Of a stretch of DNA of 7,231 nucleotides, positions 1 to 6,310 are shown piece by piece. The notes below the pieces were generated by a model, which had not been told where the DNA came from, ran no database searches, and saw only the letters and a program-made list of their open reading frames with translations. Source of the stretch: Nitrospirota bacterium (lineage in GTDB: Bacteria; Nitrospirota; Thermodesulfovibrionia; Thermodesulfovibrionales; SM23-35); contig JAOUJR010000083.1 of the NCBI GenBank assembly GCA_029883145.1, forward strand, positions 1 to 7,231, given 5' to 3'. Every line of letters starts with the position of its first letter. The first letter of the stretch is position 1. The translations under genes were made by a program, and so were the position numbers.

Positions 1-2
1 AC

Positions 3-419
3 ATAAAAGGATTTGAGGATTTGACAAGGAGCGATGTGGTGTTTGTGAACAGGCAGTCAGGTGCAGGAACGAGACTTCTCACAGACAAGTGTTTGAGAGA
101 TCTCGGTATAAGGCCAGAAAACGTGAAAGGTTATGAGAGGGAAGAATATACACATATGGGTGTTGCATCAGCGGTGCTCACAGGTGTTGCAGATACAGGC
201 CTTGCGATTCTCGCATCAGCAATGGCACTCAATCTCGATTTCATTCCTGTTGCAAAAGAAAGGTATGATCTGGCAATACCTCGTGAATTCTTCGAGACAG
301 AAATGCTCCAGCATCTCGTAAACATTATAAAGGAAGACAGTGAATTTAAGGAAATGGTAGTCGGGCTTGGGGGGTATGATATATCAGAAATGGGTAAAGT
401 GATGTATGAGGCTGGGTGA
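3..419 (+). CDS. PBP-like substrate-binding domain protein, C-terminal part (5' end outside the window)
   Basis: The frame is open through the left edge, so the TTG at 21 is not the true start; codons from position 3 read IKGFEDL and run straight into the conserved domain. The visible 138 residues match the C-terminal half of the PBP_like family (PF12727 type). They contain FVNRQSGAGTR, then GYEREEYTHMGVASAVLTG followed by VADTGLAI, then DFIPVAKERYDLAIPR. This domain is known at the C-terminus of MoeA-type molybdopterin proteins or behind a ModE/MerR-like HTH, where it is thought to bind molybdate, tungstate or a related ligand. The missing N-terminus would decide between the two. It ends 4 bp before the convergent stop of a MoeB/ThiF-like gene, which supports a molybdenum-cofactor context. 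The family call is fairly secure; the ligand and full architecture are inferred. Confidence 0.8.
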   Translation: MKGFEDLTRSDVVFVNRQSGAGTRLLTDKCLRDLGIRPENVKGYEREEYTHMGVASAVLTGVADTGLAILASAMALNLDFIPVAKERYDLAIPREFFETEMLQHLVNIIKEDSEFKEMVVGLGGYDISEMGKVMYEAG

Positions 420-423
420 AGTT

Positions 424-1158
424 CTATTTAGATCCGCATACAGGGCAATTTGGGTCTTTTACAGCCTTAAAAATTCTGAATTCAGTCTTGCCTCCATCCC
501 ACACGAGAAGTTTTCCTTTGATGTTTTTACCTATGCCTGTAAGATATTTAATGGTTTCAAGGGCTTGAAGTGAGCCTATCACACCAGGGGTTGCACCGAG
601 AACAGGGAAGACCTCGCCTGGAGGTGGCTCATGGAAAATGCAGCGAAGGCAAGGTGTCTCAGGAGATTTTATAAAAGTGAGCCTCCCATCCATGCCCCAT
701 ATACTTCCGTGAACCATAGGGATATTCTTCCTGATCGCAGATTCATTTAATATATACCTTGTAGGGAAGTTGTCCATACAGTCAATAATAATCTCTGCGT
801 TATCCACAAGCTCATCGATATTTTCAGAAACTATCCTCTCAGTAAGTGCAGTTACTTTTACATTCGGGTTCAGTTCTGAGATGGTGAGTTTCCCTGAAAT
901 TGCTTTATTCGTGCCTATCCTTGTATGGTTATGGAGTATCTGTCTGTTGAGGTTTGTCAGGTCAGGAGAATCAAAATCACAGATCCTTATATGGCCTATT
1001 CCTGCAACAGTAAGATATATTGATACAGGTGAACCAAGACCCCCTGCTCCTGCGACGAATACAGTTGAGTTCTTGAGTTTTTCCTGTGTTGTTTCACCCC
1101 ATCCATGCATCATCATCTGTCTGTGGTATCGTTTCAGTTCTCCTTCAGTAAGTTTCAT
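424..1158 (-). CDS. HesA/MoeB/ThiF family E1-like adenylyltransferase (non-canonical, catalytic Cys absent)
   Basis: This is a 244-residue cytoplasmic E1-like enzyme. Family members adenylate the C-terminal glycine of a small beta-grasp sulfur carrier (MoaD or ThiS) for molybdopterin or thiamine synthesis. Visible features are the YHRQ motif (11-14), the ATP loop GAGGLGSP (37-44), DFD (61-63), NLNRQ (69-73), the DCMDN segment (126-130), and two Cys pairs for structural zinc, CLRC (170-173) and CPVC (238-241). The region where MoeB and ThiF carry the acceptor cysteine reads GEVFPVLGATPGVIGS, with no Cys. I chose the ATG at 1158 because GGAG (1165-1168) sits 6 nt upstream; an in-frame TTG at 1170 has no comparable site. 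It is tightly convergent with the PBP-like gene. MoeB, ThiF or a dedicated HesA-like role cannot be separated from sequence alone. Confidence 0.88.
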   Translation of the reverse strand: MKLTEGELKRYHRQMMMHGWGETTQEKLKNSTVFVAGAGGLGSPVSIYLTVAGIGHIRICDFDSPDLTNLNRQILHNHTRIGTNKAISGKLTISELNPNVKVTALTERIVSENIDELVDNAEIIIDCMDNFPTRYILNESAIRKNIPMVHGSIWGMDGRLTFIKSPETPCLRCIFHEPPPGEVFPVLGATPGVIGSLQALETIKYLTGIGKNIKGKLLVWDGGKTEFRIFKAVKDPNCPVCGSK

Positions 1159-1164
1159 TGTTTT

Positions 1165-1168
1165 CTCC
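1165..1168 (-). promoter_or_regulatory. Ribosome binding site of the MoeB/ThiF-like gene
   Basis: On the minus strand GGAG lies 6 nt before the ATG at 1158. The alternative in-frame TTG start at 1170 would overlap this Shine-Dalgarno sequence, so the site favours the ATG. Confidence 0.6.
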
Positions 1169-1286
1169 AATAGAGTAATCAGTTTGTGTTTAGCGTTAAT
1201 AATAAGTAATAAAAATTTATTTTTTCAAGAGAGAATAGAAGATGGTATTATTTTCATGTAGAACTCAATTATTGTAAGGTATATGT

Positions 1287-1979
1287 ATGACTAAAATCTA
1301 TGTCATAGGAATTGGCTATAAACCTTTTGATGAAAGGACAAAAGAGATTATCTTTAATTCAGAAATCATTCTTGCCTCTTATAGGCTTGTTGAGGTCTTC
1401 AAAAGATATGAAGAATTCGTGATAGTGAAAGATAAGGTTATGGTGATAGATAGTGTTGATGAGACAATTAATTTTATACAATTAAAACTCCAAACTCCAA
1501 ACTTAGAACCCAGAACTATTATTACTCTTCTCGCCTCTGGAGACCCTATGTTTTTTGGCATTGGGAGGAGAATTATCAATGAATTTGGGAAAGACATAGT
1601 GGAGATACTTCCTGACCTCTCAAGCGTCCAGATAGCATTCTCAAGGATAAAGGAGCCATGGGATGATGCGTTTCTCATGAGCCTTCACCGCGGTCCTGAT
1701 CCAACAAAGAGAAGAAAACTGGAATATGAACTTAAGGACATCCCTTTATTGCTCCAAAGATATAAAAAGATTGCAATCCTTACAGACAGAGAAAATAATC
1801 CCACAAAAATTGCAAAATTTCTTCACTCATCACCCGTCACACACCAACAGCAACTTAAAATATATGTGTGTGAAAAGCTTGGATACCCTGATGAAAAAGT
1901 TACAGGGGGGAAATTAGATGATATTGCAGCTATGTCATTTTCAGACCCCAATGTTGTCATTATAATCCAAAAGAAATGA
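1287..1979 (+). CDS. cbiE: Cobalt-precorrin-7 (C5)-methyltransferase CbiE
   Basis: This is a SAM-dependent tetrapyrrole methylase that methylates C5 of the corrin ring in (anaerobic) cobalamin biosynthesis. The 230-residue protein starts with a beta-strand and the VIGIGY loop. It then carries LLASGDPMFFGIGRR (81-95), the SAM-site and CbiE hallmark, followed by DLSSVQIAFSRIKEPWDDA (110-128) and SLHRG (132-136), typical of CbiE. The ATG at 1287 is preceded by AAGG (1276-1279) about 7 nt upstream; an ATG at 1283 is out of frame and stops at once. The usual partner CbiT is neither fused nor adjacent, so it must be encoded elsewhere if the pathway is complete. It is longer than a typical roughly 200-residue CbiE. 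The extra length maps to residues 67-77 and 179-187, encoded by simple-repeat-like DNA. It is divergent from the MoeB-like gene and convergent with the LysM gene. Confidence 0.88.
   Translation: MTKIYVIGIGYKPFDERTKEIIFNSEIILASYRLVEVFKRYEEFVIVKDKVMVIDSVDETINFIQLKLQTPNLEPRTIITLLASGDPMFFGIGRRIINEFGKDIVEILPDLSSVQIAFSRIKEPWDDAFLMSLHRGPDPTKRRKLEYELKDIPLLLQRYKKIAILTDRENNPTKIAKFLHSSPVTHQQQLKIYVCEKLGYPDEKVTGGKLDDIAAMSFSDPNVVIIIQKK
1485..1517 (+). repeat. Low-complexity AACTCCAAA-type insertion inside cbiE
   Basis: The stretch contains AAACTCC twice in tandem, followed by the related units AAACTTAGAACC and CAGAACT. It encodes residues 67-77 (KLQTPNLEPRT), just before the conserved LLASGDP motif, where CbiE proteins normally have a short connection. 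Base composition (A and C rich, quasi-periodic) differs from the surrounding gene. This looks like a simple repeat that expanded or inserted in frame. Confidence 0.45.
1823..1845 (+). repeat. Low-complexity TCACTCATCACCCGTCAC-type stretch inside cbiE
   Basis: This is a degenerate tandem of TCACYCRT-like units (TCACTCA, TCACCCG, TCACACA). It encodes residues 179-187 (FLHSSPVTH) in a variable loop between the LTDRENNPTKIAKF segment and the terminal beta-strands. It has the same character as the stretch at 1485-1517 but a different unit. Confidence 0.4.
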
Positions 1980-2045
1980 AATATTTTCTCTGTGGGATAA
2001 GGAGCTGGGATATCCTGGATTATATGGCTGCTTTTGTATTTGTCT

Positions 2046-3134
2046 TCAGTCTAATACTATATCTTTAGTTTCTTCTGCAATGAGTCTCTTTGCTCCAATA
2101 AATCTCTTGAGATAGTATGGTGAACTGAGGCTGTCTATAGTGACCCTTCTACTCTTTGACGAGGCATGGATAAACAGGTCATTTCCAAGATAAATCCCTA
2201 CATGCGAAGGGAAGGATGCGTAGGTCCTGAAAAATACCAGGTCTCCGATTGAAAGATCATTTTTGTCAATAGCTTCTCCTACATGGAACTGCTCCCGTGC
2301 TGAGCGCGGCAGGTCAATTCCGAGAAAACCATATACTTTTTGAACATATGCTGAACAGTCAATGCCCATGAGGCTGCTTCCGCCAAATCTGTAAGGAATA
2401 TTAAGTAATTTTTTAGCAAACAAGATAACCCTGTCTTTTAGACCCATTTCGCTGAGTTCTTTTGATTCAGTTATTTTTTCTATCTCTTCATCTATGCGAG
2501 CATTTGAAAACGGTACATTGAGTTCATCCAGTTCTCCCTCAGGTTCAAGATGGATTTTTTCGCCAGGTTTTAATGAATCTGTTTCAAGGCCGTTAATATC
2601 TTTCAATTCTTCTGCATCAATGTTAAATTTTCTGGCAATCTTATAAATTGTATCACCTTTTCGCACTGTATAGGTTTTTGGTCCGATCTGTTTCACGATG
2701 AGCTGCTGACCGAGTCTCAGCTTTGTAGACCCGAGATTATTTATTTCCTTGAGTTCGTTGACTGGGATGGAATACTTTTTTGATATAGACGATAAAGTAT
2801 CACCTTTTTTTACTTTATGATAGATGGATTTGTCTGTGATATCAGTTGTTTTTATTGAAGTTGCATCTGTAGTGAGAGATTTTGAATGTTTTTTTGCTGT
2901 TTTTGTTTCTTGTTTTTTATTAAGAGTCGGTATAACTATTTTTTTGCCAGGTTTAAGATTATCTGGCCTCAGATTGTTGATCCTTATTATTTCCTGTGGG
3001 CTGACGTTAAATCTTTTTGCTATCTTTGAGGGATTATCACCCTTTTTTATTGTATAGTGTGTATCAGCATACGTAGCGCCTGAGATAAAAATGATAAGTG
3101 TAAAGATAGCGAAAAAGCAATAAATCCTTTTCAT
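2046..3134 (-). CDS. Secreted LysM-repeat NlpC/P60 peptidoglycan endopeptidase
   Basis: This is an exported cell-wall hydrolase, predicted to cut peptide cross-links in peptidoglycan. The 362-residue protein begins with a Sec-type signal peptide: MKR, a hydrophobic core to about residue 20, then ATYADT as a plausible cleavage site. Three LysM modules follow at about 26-69, 105-148 and 154-197, each with a KKGD or RKGD motif and a PGxKI or LGQQL end; they bind glycan. A linker leads to an NlpC/P60 domain (about 235-350) with catalytic Cys260 in DCSAYVQ, His311 in SHVGIYLG, and a likely third polar residue His323 in FIHASS. The ATG at 3134 is chosen because GGAGG (3140-3144) lies 5 nt upstream; the GTG at 3140 overlaps that site. 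It begins 15 nt after scpB stops and is probably cotranscribed with it. Confidence 0.92.
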   Translation of the reverse strand: MKRIYCFFAIFTLIIFISGATYADTHYTIKKGDNPSKIAKRFNVSPQEIIRINNLRPDNLKPGKKIVIPTLNKKQETKTAKKHSKSLTTDATSIKTTDITDKSIYHKVKKGDTLSSISKKYSIPVNELKEINNLGSTKLRLGQQLIVKQIGPKTYTVRKGDTIYKIARKFNIDAEELKDINGLETDSLKPGEKIHLEPEGELDELNVPFSNARIDEEIEKITESKELSEMGLKDRVILFAKKLLNIPYRFGGSSLMGIDCSAYVQKVYGFLGIDLPRSAREQFHVGEAIDKNDLSIGDLVFFRTYASFPSHVGIYLGNDLFIHASSKSRRVTIDSLSSPYYLKRFIGAKRLIAEETKDIVLD

Positions 3135-3139
3135 ATTCA

Positions 3140-3145
3140 CCTCCC
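3140..3145 (-). promoter_or_regulatory. Shine-Dalgarno GGGAGG of the LysM-NlpC/P60 gene
   Basis: A strong GGGAGG on the minus strand sits 5 nt before the ATG at 3134. It lies in the short gap after the scpB stop codon, which supports translation of both genes from one mRNA. The in-frame GTG at 3140 overlaps the site and is therefore unlikely to be the start. Confidence 0.7.
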
Positions 3146-3149
3146 AGAA

Positions 3150-3683
3150 TTACGCTGCCTCTTCCCTTATAAAGTCTTTAAGGGTTGGCAGTTCTGTAAG
3201 GTCTTTTAATCCAAAATATTGTAAAAATTCCTTCGTTGTCCCATAAAGAAAAGGCCTGCCAGGTGCTTCTTTACGGCCCATAACCTTTATAAGCCTCTTT
3301 TCGAGAAGAGTTCTGATAGCGCTGTCTGAATTTACACCTCTGAGCTGCTCAATCTCAGCCCTTATTATAGGCTGTTTGTATGCAATTATCGCGAGTGTCT
3401 CGAGGGCAGGCACTGAGAGCCTGCTTGCCATATGGATGCTTTTGAATTTCCTCACCCACTCTGCATACTCAGGGTTTGTCACCATCTGGTAGCCATTGGC
3501 GATCTCGACTATGAGTAGCCCTGTATTTCGTTCTTTGTATTGCTCCATTAACTCATCCATAAGCCTTTTAATTTCAGGCTCAGGGAGTTCTATTACATCT
3601 TTTATGGAGGGAAGCGTTATTGGTTCACCTGAGAGAAAAAGAAGAACCTCCAATACCGATATCTTCTCTCGGTCTTCCATCAT
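3150..3683 (-). CDS. scpB: Segregation and condensation protein B (ScpB)
   Basis: ScpB is the small winged-helix partner of the SMC-ScpAB condensin complex, which compacts and separates chromosomes. The 177-residue length and layout are standard, with two winged-helix domains at about 5-85 and 88-170. The second contains the family signature: LSVPALETLAIIAYKQPI, RAEIEQLRGVNSDSAI, then GRKEAPGRPFLYGTT and FLQYFGLKDLTELP. Two ATGs lie side by side at 3683 and 3680; no convincing Shine-Dalgarno precedes either, and an in-frame TAA lies two codons upstream of the first. It follows the small basic gene by 42 nt and precedes the LysM hydrolase by 15 nt. Its usual neighbour scpA is not in the window, so scpA may be placed elsewhere. 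Confidence 0.95.
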   Translation of the reverse strand: MMEDREKISVLEVLLFLSGEPITLPSIKDVIELPEPEIKRLMDELMEQYKERNTGLLIVEIANGYQMVTNPEYAEWVRKFKSIHMASRLSVPALETLAIIAYKQPIIRAEIEQLRGVNSDSAIRTLLEKRLIKVMGRKEAPGRPFLYGTTKEFLQYFGLKDLTELPTLKDFIREEAA

Positions 3684-3725
3684 AGGTTAAAAGTGTATCA
3701 GATAAAGGCTAAAAATTCAACCTTT

Positions 3726-3905
3726 TTATCGTTTTTGTTTAGAATTTCTTTCTTCCTTGATGGTTTCTAAAGTCTGCTGCTTCATACGCTTTCTATCATA
3801 TCTTTTCTTATCCTTTTTAGTTATCACAGCATGGCTACGGAGTTTTAACACCGCCTCCATAGGAAGACGGGGTTTTGGCTTTTTCTTTCTTGCAGGTTTT
3901 TTCAC
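3726..3905 (-). CDS. Small highly basic protein of unknown function
   Basis: This is a 59-codon reading frame encoding a Lys/Arg-rich protein: KKPARKKKPKPRLP, then a short more hydrophobic helix-like piece MEAVLKLRSHAV, then TKKDKKRYDRKRMKQ and a charged tail ending KQKR. GTG at 3905 is preferred because AGGGG (3911-3915) lies 5 nt upstream; a second GTG at 3908 is also in frame. The gene is plausible because it has a ribosome binding site, fills the space between the AT-rich promoter region and scpB on the same strand, and ends 42 nt before scpB. I do not recognise a family with certainty. The composition suggests nucleic-acid or ribosome binding. The VITKKDKKRYDRK stretch loosely recalls the basic core of ArfA-like ribosome-rescue factors, but this is a weak resemblance, not an assignment. 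Confidence 0.55.
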   Translation of the reverse strand: MKKPARKKKPKPRLPMEAVLKLRSHAVITKKDKKRYDRKRMKQQTLETIKEERNSKQKR

Positions 3906-3908
3906 CAC

Positions 3909-4044
3909 GACCCCTATATCTTAAAAAGTTCTAAAGTTTAAAGGAATACATTATAATAAAAAAATACATTATATTAAGTTGTATAATTAAAAAAGATAAA
4001 TAATAAATTTTAAGAAAGACAGAATAATTAACTGAAAAAAATAC
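3909..4044. promoter_or_regulatory. AT-rich divergent promoter region with a direct repeat
   Basis: This 136-bp spacer separates the leftward small-ORF/scpB operon from the rightward kinase operon and is almost pure A/T between 3940 and 4020. It holds TATAAT-like hexamers on the plus strand at 3952-3957 and 3982-3987, and on the minus strand at 3950-3955 and 3968-3973. No good TTGACA box sits at the right distance. A 15-bp direct repeat is centred here. Promoters in both directions are expected from gene layout; the exact hexamers are guesses. Confidence 0.4.
3945..3977. repeat. Two direct repeats AATACATTATAWTAA, 18-bp period
   Basis: Copies at 3945-3959 and 3963-3977 match at 14 of 15 positions, and starts are 18 bp apart. 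The second copy also forms ATACA (3964-3968), 11 nt, TGTAT (3980-3984), an inverted repeat overlapping the TATAAT at 3982. This arrangement could be an operator, perhaps autoregulatory for the downstream regulators, but AT-rich DNA gives such repeats by chance more often. Confidence 0.4.
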
Positions 4045-5682
4045 GTGAAATCTTTCAATTTATACAAAAATTATAATAAAAGTTTTAGTGTTAAAGCATT
4101 CATTAAAATTACTTTTTTTATCGTAATTATTTCTTTCTCTTTTACCATCTTTTTTGTTCTGCAAGAAAGCAAATCAGCGACAGATAACCTTATAAGAAGA
4201 GGAGAATTACTTGCGAAGCTTCTTGCGTATAACTCACGGCTCGGGGTCTTTGCTGAAAATGAAAATCTCCTCATAAACCCTGTAAGGGGATTGTTGCACT
4301 ATGACGAGGTTCTGTCAGTAACGATTTTTAATCTGGAAGGAAAGCTATTGATAAAACAAGAAATACCCGGACGAGAGAAACAGGGAGAAAGCGTTGAATC
4401 TGAGAACCGAAAAGATACAATTGAGAAGATTAAAAAGGCCGGGTCTTTCTTTTATCGTGAGGGGTCTCCTGACACATTCGAGTTCTGGATACCTGTAACC
4501 ACAGGGGTAACGTATCCTAATGAAGATGCTCTTTATTTTGATAAAAAATTGTTTCCCGAAAAAGATCGTATCATAGGGTTCGTTCAGGTCATACTCGATA
4601 AAAGTATATTGAATAAACAGCTCAAAGATCTTTTATTTAAAGGCATTCTGATAGGTATTATTTTTTCGATTATTGGCGCTGCAGTGACATATCTTATGGT
4701 AAAAAGAATTACAAAACCAATAGAAAAACTTGGCAATGCTTCATCTGAGATTGGCAAGGGAAATTTAGAGGTAAAGGTGGAAATTGAGTCAGATGATGAG
4801 ATAGGCCGACTGGCCGCCTCATTTAACAAAATGGCAATGGATTTAAAGGAACACCGTGACCACCTTGAGGAGTTGGTAAAAGAGCGCACAGCCGAACTCA
4901 CACGGACTAACGAACAATTGCAAAGTGAAATCACCGAGCGCAAACAGGTAGAAGAAAAACTTCTTAATTATCAAGATCAGCTTCGAACTATGGCTTCCGA
5001 GCTGTCATTAACTGAGGAGCGTGAACGCAGGCGTATTGCATCCGAACTGCATGATCGTATCGGTCAGAGCTTAGCAATCTCTAAGATCGATTTAGGAGCA
5101 CTGCGAAAAGAACTGTCTTCCTCCGAACTTGCGGGCACTATAGAAAAAATTTATGAACTTATCACTCTGACTATTCAGGACACGCGGTCATTAATATTTG
5201 AACTCAGCCCCCCAATTCTCTATGAGCTTGGCTTTGAGGCTGCGGTGGAATGGCTTGCCGAACAAATTAAAGAACAGCACAACATCCTGGTAGAATTTGA
5301 GGATGACAATCAGCTCAAACCACTGGATAACGACCTCCGGGTCGTTTTGTTTCAGGCAGTGCGTGAATTACTCATCAACATTGTAAAGCATTCACAGGCT
5401 CGAAATGCTAAGGTGTCTCTTGGAAGCGATGAGTCTACTATACAAATCAAGGTTGAAGATGATGGAGTAGGATTTGACATCTCCAGACTTTATACCCAAG
5501 ATAACAAAAGTAGAGGATTTGGCCTCTTTAGTATCTTCGAGCGAATGGACTACCTTGGAGGACACTTTGAAATTGTATCAAAACCCGGTCATGGGACAAT
5601 GGTTACCCTGGTTGCGCCGCTTAAACGAGATGAGGGAAGCATAAATGGGGAGTTATATGAGCATAAAGATTCTCTTAGCTGA
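4045..5682 (+). CDS. Membrane sensor histidine kinase, HAMP and HisKA_3 (NarX/DegS type)
   Basis: This 545-residue sensor kinase should autophosphorylate and pass phosphate to the NarL-type regulators downstream. Transmembrane helices lie at about 18-40 and 197-219 and flank an extracytoplasmic sensor of about 155 residues. The sensor looks like a CHASE8-type or other PAS-like periplasmic domain (LLAKLLAYNSRLGVFAENE, then VTIFNLEGKLL). A HAMP domain spans about 216-270 (ITKPIEKLG, DEIGRLAASFN), followed by a coiled coil to about 325. HisKA_3 has the phospho-acceptor His336 in ASELHDRIGQS. The HDxxxQ pattern (Asp337, Gln341) is the known phosphatase motif, so it may also dephosphorylate its partner. 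The ATPase domain shows Asn445 in ELLINIVKHSQA, DDGVGFD (472-478) and GFGLFS (491-496). GTG at 4045 is the only sensible start, since an in-frame TGA lies 12 nt upstream; no Shine-Dalgarno is visible. The stimulus is unknown. Confidence 0.92.
   Translation: MKSFNLYKNYNKSFSVKAFIKITFFIVIISFSFTIFFVLQESKSATDNLIRRGELLAKLLAYNSRLGVFAENENLLINPVRGLLHYDEVLSVTIFNLEGKLLIKQEIPGREKQGESVESENRKDTIEKIKKAGSFFYREGSPDTFEFWIPVTTGVTYPNEDALYFDKKLFPEKDRIIGFVQVILDKSILNKQLKDLLFKGILIGIIFSIIGAAVTYLMVKRITKPIEKLGNASSEIGKGNLEVKVEIESDDEIGRLAASFNKMAMDLKEHRDHLEELVKERTAELTRTNEQLQSEITERKQVEEKLLNYQDQLRTMASELSLTEERERRRIASELHDRIGQSLAISKIDLGALRKELSSSELAGTIEKIYELITLTIQDTRSLIFELSPPILYELGFEAAVEWLAEQIKEQHNILVEFEDDNQLKPLDNDLRVVLFQAVRELLINIVKHSQARNAKVSLGSDESTIQIKVEDDGVGFDISRLYTQDNKSRGFGLFSIFERMDYLGGHFEIVSKPGHGTMVTLVAPLKRDEGSINGELYEHKDSLS
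5647..5652 (+). promoter_or_regulatory. Ribosome binding site of the first response regulator, inside the kinase gene
   Basis: GGGGAG lies 4 nt before the ATG at 5657 and within the kinase coding sequence. It favours ATG 5657 over the in-frame ATG 5645, which would overlap the site. The resulting MSIKILLADDHK also matches the N-terminus of the second regulator. The overlap suggests coupled translation of kinase and regulator. Confidence 0.65.
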
Positions 5683-6310
5683 TGACCACAAGATTGTAAG
5701 AGAAGGTCTCCGCTCTTTACTCGAGAAGCAGCCTGATATGGAGGTCGTTGCAGAAGCTAAAGATGGGAGAACTATAGTCGAGTTAGCTATGGAACGATTG
5801 CCCAATGTGGTTATCATGGATATTGCGATGCCTGGTTTGAATGGCATAGAAGCCACTCATAAAATCATTGCCAGGACCCCAGGAATCAAAGTAGTTGCCC
5901 TCACAATGCATTCAGACAGGCGGTTTATAGTGGAAATGCTCAAGGCAGGTGCCACGGGTTACCTGCTGAAAGATTGCGCTTTTGAAGAACTGACATATGC
6001 CATTCGAGCTGTGGTTGCAAATAGAACGTATATTAGCCCTCAGTTAGCTGACACTGTGATTAAGGATTATGTACGTTTTTTCCCGAATATTGATTTTTCG
6101 GTTTTCTCTCTCCTGACATCAAGGGAACGGGAAGTGCTCCAGCTTCTCTCCGAAGGCAAAAGTACAAAACAAATTGCCTCCTCTCTCCAATTAAGTGTGA
6201 AGACCATCGAAACATATCGTCAGCAAATAATGGATAAGCTTGATATTCACAGTATAGCCGAGCTTACGAAATATGCTATTCGCGAAGGTCTGACCACTTT
6301 CGAAAACTGA
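5657..6310 (+). CDS. NarL/FixJ family response regulator, copy 1
   Basis: This 217-residue DNA-binding response regulator is probably the direct partner of the kinase. The receiver (about 3-120) has the acidic pair Asp9-Asp10, phospho-acceptor Asp55 in VVIMDIAMPG, Thr83 and Lys105 (GYLLKDC), all key residues present. A linker with FFPNIDFSVF leads to a LuxR-type HTH at about 154-212. Its core is LTSREREVLQLLSEG, then TKQIASSLQLSVKTIETY. The ATG at 5657 overlaps the end of the kinase gene by 26 bp and has its own GGGGAG site, so the two are likely cotranslated. The HTH-coding DNA is nearly identical to that of the second regulator at 6482-7129, far more than the receiver-coding DNA. Target genes are unknown; the repeat-bearing promoter at 3945-3977 is one candidate. 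Confidence 0.95.
   Translation: MSIKILLADDHKIVREGLRSLLEKQPDMEVVAEAKDGRTIVELAMERLPNVVIMDIAMPGLNGIEATHKIIARTPGIKVVALTMHSDRRFIVEMLKAGATGYLLKDCAFEELTYAIRAVVANRTYISPQLADTVIKDYVRFFPNIDFSVFSLLTSREREVLQLLSEGKSTKQIASSLQLSVKTIETYRQQIMDKLDIHSIAELTKYAIREGLTTFEN
6112..6219 (+). repeat. HTH-coding block nearly identical to 6931-7038 (copy 1)
   Basis: The 108-bp block, offset by 819 bp from its partner, matches at 102 positions by hand count. There are exact runs of 39 bp (6112-6150) and 57 bp (6163-6219), separated by 12 bp with all six differences. The 57-bp run has no synonymous change across 19 codons. Confidence 0.9.

Noticed and set aside
770..1261. 163-codon plus-strand reading frame opposite the MoeB/ThiF-like gene
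   Set aside because: It is antisense to a gene with clear ThiF-family motifs; its translation is Ser/Ile-rich, low-complexity and has no recognisable domain.
1159..1286. Molybdenum-cofactor or cobalamin riboswitch between the MoeB-like gene and cbiE
   Set aside because: The 128-bp spacer is AT-rich and shows no B12-box-like or Moco-motif sequence or multi-stem structure that I can recognise.
1980..2045. Possible bidirectional terminator between cbiE and the LysM gene
   Set aside because: GGATA-N11-TATCC (1995-2015) and a distant TATAATCCA/TGGATTATA inverted repeat (1961-1969, 2016-2024) exist, but the stems are short or far apart and no T-run follows on either strand.
3138..3140. GTG start for the LysM-NlpC/P60 gene, two codons upstream
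   Set aside because: It overlaps the GGGAGG ribosome binding site; the ATG at 3134 has correct spacing and gives a normal signal peptide.
4584..4943. 119-codon minus-strand reading frame opposite the kinase
   Set aside because: It lies antisense to the HAMP and coiled-coil region, has Ser-rich shadow composition, and has no ribosome binding site or family motif.
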